In this document: positions 5,013 to 7,373 of the stretch, in pieces | Position numbering within the stretch: position 1 is the first letter of the stretch | Layout: every line of letters begins with the position of its first letter | Assembly (NCBI GenBank): GCA_964485855.1 | Contig: CAZAKI010000073.1 | Coordinates: 1-7,373 of the forward strand | DNA: 7,373 nucleotides | Direction: 5' to 3' | Source of the DNA: UBA993 sp964485855 | Lineage (GTDB): Bacteria; Bacillota; Dethiobacteria; DTU022 | Program-made: the position numbers and the translations under genes | Notes under the pieces: model-generated | Seen by the model: only the letters and a program-made list of their open reading frames with translations | The model's database searches: none | What the model was told of the DNA's origin: nothing

Positions 5013-6071
5013 ATGAGTGAAAGAAAAAGCAGCGAAGTGATTATTTTAAAGTTTATGCTGGCTTTTTACATTATTTTGGCTTTTGTCCTGGCAGGACTTA
5101 ATTTTGGTTATGTTGAGCAGGCTCCTGCACATATTGCTGCTCTGATCAAGACCTCCTGGCATTTTTACGAAAATGAATTGAAGACTATCTTTATAGTTTT
5201 GGGTAGTTACCTGACTTTACGCTTAATCAGAAAAAATGGTCGATCAAAAATGCGCAAGAATAATCTTCTCGGTTTTATCGGTTTCGCTATGGTTGTTCAT
5301 ATTATTGGCCCTTACCTTACTCACTATCCAGACTTATATTTTTTTGCGATGCCTCTACCCTGGACCAATCAACCACTACAGCTTTTGGTGCCCGGTAGTG
5401 ATTTTTACTTAAGCTTTTTAGAGTATCCAGGAATAAGTGCTTTCAAGACTGTGCTGATTTTTTATTTTTCAATAAGCGCGGTAGTCTTGGTCGGCACTTT
5501 AATCAAAGGTCGAAGATGGCAATGTTCAACCATTTGTCTTTTTAGCGGCTTTGTGTCCGAGGTGTTTGCTCCAGCTTTTCCCTTGATCGGAAAGCATAAA
5601 AAATTAGGTCCCTGGGCGATTAAAGTTTTTATAGTTTTACGCTGGTTCTTTTTCGCTATTGCAGTATTTTTCAGCTTTTTCTGGTTGCTGCAGGTATTCG
5701 GGGTGAATCTTTTCAACAATCTTAGCTTATATAGTCAAGTTGAAATTTACAAATATCTACTATTCGATTTAATAGCTGCTTTGTTATTCTGGAGTTTCTT
5801 CACCGGTCGAGGTTACTGCTATTATTGCCCGCTTGGCACAGCTACCGGCTTACTTGGCCGGGTAACCGGTCAGCGTATCGAAACGAATCGAACGGAATGC
5901 ATTAGTTGTGGCAAGTGCAATCAAGTATGTCCAATGTCGATAGACATCCTGTGCTGCGCCCAGGAAGGTAAACCTGTGATTAATCTAAATTGTGTGGGCT
6001 GCGGCCACTGCGTTGACAGTTGCCCCAAAGAAACTCTTTCCTATGTTACCACCCTTTCTCCCCAGCGTTAA
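5013..6071 (+). CDS. Membrane 4Fe-4S protein, NapH/CcoG-like polyferredoxin
   Basis: This 352-residue protein has about six hydrophobic segments (roughly 9-30, 56-71, 85-102, 145-163, 203-226, 247-263) and a C-terminal ferredoxin-type domain with two motifs: C296-x2-C299-x2-C302-x3-C306-P and C327-x2-C330-x2-C333-x3-C337-P. Two more cysteine pairs follow the pattern seen in NapH, NosR and CcoG relatives: GRRWQCSTICLF (C171, C175) and GRGYCYYCPLG (C269, C272). C314-C315 lie between the clusters. Such proteins pass electrons between membrane quinols or ferredoxin and a partner enzyme, or help maturation of redox complexes. No partner oxidoreductase is adjacent, so the pathway is unknown. The ATG at 5013 follows AGGTGA by 9 nt. 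It is divergent from the heliorhodopsin and ends just before a very stable hairpin. Confidence 0.85.
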   Translation: MSERKSSEVIILKFMLAFYIILAFVLAGLNFGYVEQAPAHIAALIKTSWHFYENELKTIFIVLGSYLTLRLIRKNGRSKMRKNNLLGFIGFAMVVHIIGPYLTHYPDLYFFAMPLPWTNQPLQLLVPGSDFYLSFLEYPGISAFKTVLIFYFSISAVVLVGTLIKGRRWQCSTICLFSGFVSEVFAPAFPLIGKHKKLGPWAIKVFIVLRWFFFAIAVFFSFFWLLQVFGVNLFNNLSLYSQVEIYKYLLFDLIAALLFWSFFTGRGYCYYCPLGTATGLLGRVTGQRIETNRTECISCGKCNQVCPMSIDILCCAQEGKPVINLNCVGCGHCVDSCPKETLSYVTTLSPQR

Positions 6072-6072
6072 A

Positions 6073-6127
6073 TACAAAGAACAAGACAGGGGGACGTTTC
6101 ATCTGTCTTGTTCTTTGTAACTTTTTT
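6073..6127 (+). terminator. Hairpin repeat copy 3, terminator of the Fe-S protein gene
   Basis: It starts 2 nt after the stop codon. Arms TACAAAGAACAAGACAG and CTGTCTTGTTCTTTGTA form a perfect 17-bp stem around the loop GGGGACGTTTCAT, followed by a six-T run (6122-6127). This is the longest-stemmed copy of the family, with the arms extended by 7 bp beyond copy 1. Confidence 0.85.
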
Positions 6128-6161
6128 ACTGCTACGCTTAATAAAAATTTGGCATACTGCA

Positions 6162-6177
6162 CAACTACATCTAGTTG
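6162..6177. repeat. Small inverted repeat downstream of the YjbR-like gene
   Basis: CAACTA-CATC-TAGTTG is a 6-bp perfect stem lying 30 nt past the stop of the minus-strand YjbR-like gene. No T tract follows directly on the minus strand, so it is only a weak terminator candidate. Nothing else is evident in 6128-6206. Confidence 0.3.
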
Positions 6178-6206
6178 AACGCCCATTTCTTCTTCAGCAT
6201 TTTCAT

Positions 6207-6566
6207 TTAGTTACCGCTAATATCTTTTTGCTCTCTCTTGCTTAATGATTTAAAAATAAGCGCATAAGACTCATCTATCATTTCCCGTAGAAGTTCTTCT
6301 GGAGTATCTCCGTCAAGATAAACAGAGTTCCAGTGCTCTTTGTTCATATAATAGCCGGGAATTATATCCTCGTATTCTTCTCTTAGCAATTGTCCGTGCG
6401 AAGGTTCAAGTTTGAGAGTTATTATAGCTTTACTGCTTTTATCGTTACCCTGAAGGGCAAACATCTTTCCGTTCAACATGTAACAGGTGGCATTCCACTC
6501 TTCCTTAAAATCTTTTTCTACTCCCAGTTTCGAACAACAGTAATGATCTAACCATGAATAATTCAC
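6207..6566 (-). CDS. MmcQ/YjbR family protein
   Basis: This 119-residue protein has the full family pattern: an N-terminal helix region LDHYCCSKLGVEKDF (6-20), NGKMFALQG (32-40), ITLKLEPSHGQLLREEY (49-65), the strong signature PGYYMNKEHWNSVYLDG (70-86), and LLREMIDESYALIFKSLSKRE (92-112). MmcQ/YjbR proteins adopt a double-wing, CyaY-like fold and are often annotated as DNA-binding, but their biological role is not settled. The start is GTG at 6566, chosen because GAGGGGAG lies 8 nt upstream and no in-frame ATG fits better. The gene is probably transcribed alone: a hairpin element separates it from the methyltransferase gene upstream. Confidence 0.9.
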   Translation of the reverse strand: MNYSWLDHYCCSKLGVEKDFKEEWNATCYMLNGKMFALQGNDKSSKAIITLKLEPSHGQLLREEYEDIIPGYYMNKEHWNSVYLDGDTPEELLREMIDESYALIFKSLSKREQKDISGN

Positions 6567-6670
6567 TTAATGATCTCCCCTCTAAAGTTTAAATAATCAG
6601 GTAGATTATTATCTGTTCTTTTTGATTCATATTTCGTGTATAGATCTTTCAGCTAAAATTAATTGAAAAC

Positions 6671-6697
6671 AAGACGGATGAAATGACCCCTTGTCTT
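6671..6697 (-). terminator. Hairpin repeat copy 4, diverged, downstream of the methyltransferase gene
   Basis: It matches the core of copy 2 at 23 of 27 positions and lies 15 nt past the methyltransferase stop, in that gene's sense orientation. On the minus strand it is followed by GTTTTC, a short T tract. The inner stem has changed at two positions, leaving a perfect AAGAC/GTCTT outer stem with a looser top. Confidence 0.6.
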
Positions 6698-6712
6698 ACC
6701 TATCTTATTATT

Positions 6713-7351
6713 TTACACTCTTTGGACGACATATGCTTTTGCCTCCACCCTTTTAGTTTGTTCACGATCTAAAAACATTGTAAAGGGTAAACTTCTCATT
6801 ATCTTAAAGCTATTATTTACAACCCAACTATGAATTTCTTTCCCGCTATGGCGATACATGGTCACTTCTTCATCTGTGTGCGTATGTTCCGGCCCGACAA
6901 TCATTGCTGCTGGCTCGCTGTGAATCCGATCGCCAACAACAAATGAAAAAATACCTCTACGATTAATTACTCGGGATGTTTCTGTAAATATCACCGACAA
7001 ATCGTTAAAAAAATTCATAACGCCTGTACAGATTACGTGATCAAAACTATTTGATTCGTAGGGATAGGGTGAAATTGTTAAATCATGTAATTGTAATGAC
7101 TCTATTCCTTTGATGCGGCATGCATCAAGCATTTGTTGTGAAACATCCATCCCATGAACTTTGAGACCGGCTTTTCTATAAAGATCGGAACCTAAACCGG
7201 TTCCTATACCGATATCAAGCAATAAATGACTACTTTTTACATAAGCATAGGACAGACCAAACACAACTTCCGGGCCAAACCATCCTGTCGCTTCAGCTTC
7301 TTCTTGATAGGATTCAAGGAGTATTTGGATCTGCTTATTGCGTTCTGTCAT
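6713..7351 (-). CDS. Class I SAM-dependent methyltransferase
   Basis: This 212-residue protein has the Rossmann methyltransferase motifs in order: motif I LLLDIGIGTGLGS (43-55), with the glycine loop that holds SAM; motif II KVHGMDVSQQML (64-75), with D69 as the expected ribose-binding acid; D90-L91 before the adenine pocket; motif IV FDHVICTGVMNFF (103-115); and a later strand RGIFSFVVGD (132-141). It is a soluble small-molecule-type methyltransferase; the substrate cannot be inferred, and the C-terminal half (HTHTDEEVTMYRHSGKEI) is not diagnostic. The start at 7351 follows AAGGGGA at about 8 nt. Its upstream context lies beyond the window, and a diverged copy of the hairpin element follows its stop. 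Confidence 0.9.
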   Translation of the reverse strand: MTERNKQIQILLESYQEEAEATGWFGPEVVFGLSYAYVKSSHLLLDIGIGTGLGSDLYRKAGLKVHGMDVSQQMLDACRIKGIESLQLHDLTISPYPYESNSFDHVICTGVMNFFNDLSVIFTETSRVINRRGIFSFVVGDRIHSEPAAMIVGPEHTHTDEEVTMYRHSGKEIHSWVVNNSFKIMRSLPFTMFLDREQTKRVEAKAYVVQRV

Positions 7352-7373
7352 CCTGAAAATCCCCTTTATTTAG

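Noticed and set aside
5462..5719. 85-codon minus-strand frame
   Set aside because: Antisense shadow of the Fe-S membrane protein gene; basic composition arises from the complement of Phe/Leu-rich helices.

Overview
The window looks like chromosomal DNA of a low-to-moderate GC monoderm bacterium, most likely an anaerobic Clostridia-type Firmicute. This is an inference from strong GGAGG-type ribosome binding sites, AT-rich spacers, the UPF0178 and MmcQ/YjbR families, a polyferredoxin-type membrane Fe-S protein, and above all a heliorhodopsin carrying an N-terminal MORN domain. No rRNA, tRNA, transposase or CRISPR array is present.

Layout. 1-480 (minus): a DUF427 gene whose last codons lie beyond the window edge. 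593-772 (minus): a 59-residue ribbon-helix-helix DNA-binding protein. 937-1258 (minus): no protein-coding gene, but a candidate structured RNA of about 320 nt. It has a near-consensus promoter, a 12-bp helix joining its two ends, a 9-bp inner long-range helix, a duplicated 43-nt core and a terminal U run. 1360-2588 (minus): a two-gene operon, an N-formylglutamate amidohydrolase-family gene followed 2 nt later by a UPF0178/DUF188 gene. 2879-3370 (plus): a GNAT acetyltransferase with a TTG start. 3621-4796 (minus): the MORN-heliorhodopsin fusion. 5013-6071 (plus): a multi-pass membrane protein with two C-terminal 4Fe-4S motifs, divergent from the heliorhodopsin across a 216-nt spacer. 6207-6566 (minus): MmcQ/YjbR-like protein. 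6713-7351 (minus): SAM-dependent methyltransferase.

Four copies of a short hairpin element (arms AAGACAG/CTGTCTT, loop GGGGACGTTTCAT) lie at 3382-3414, 3524-3553, 6073-6119 and 6671-6697. Each sits just downstream of a gene and in the sense orientation of that gene. They therefore look like a dispersed repeat family used as, or inserted at, transcription ends.

How the genes fit together. The centre of the window (about 3.6-6.1 kb) is a possible light/redox locus. The heliorhodopsin should sit in the membrane with its N-terminus inside, which places the MORN repeats and a short coiled coil in the cytoplasm as a likely output or tethering module. Its divergent neighbour is an electron-transfer-type membrane protein. 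No histidine kinase, carotenoid gene or retinal-forming oxygenase is present here, so the chromophore source is open. The remaining genes are ordinary housekeeping or accessory functions with no evident link to one another.
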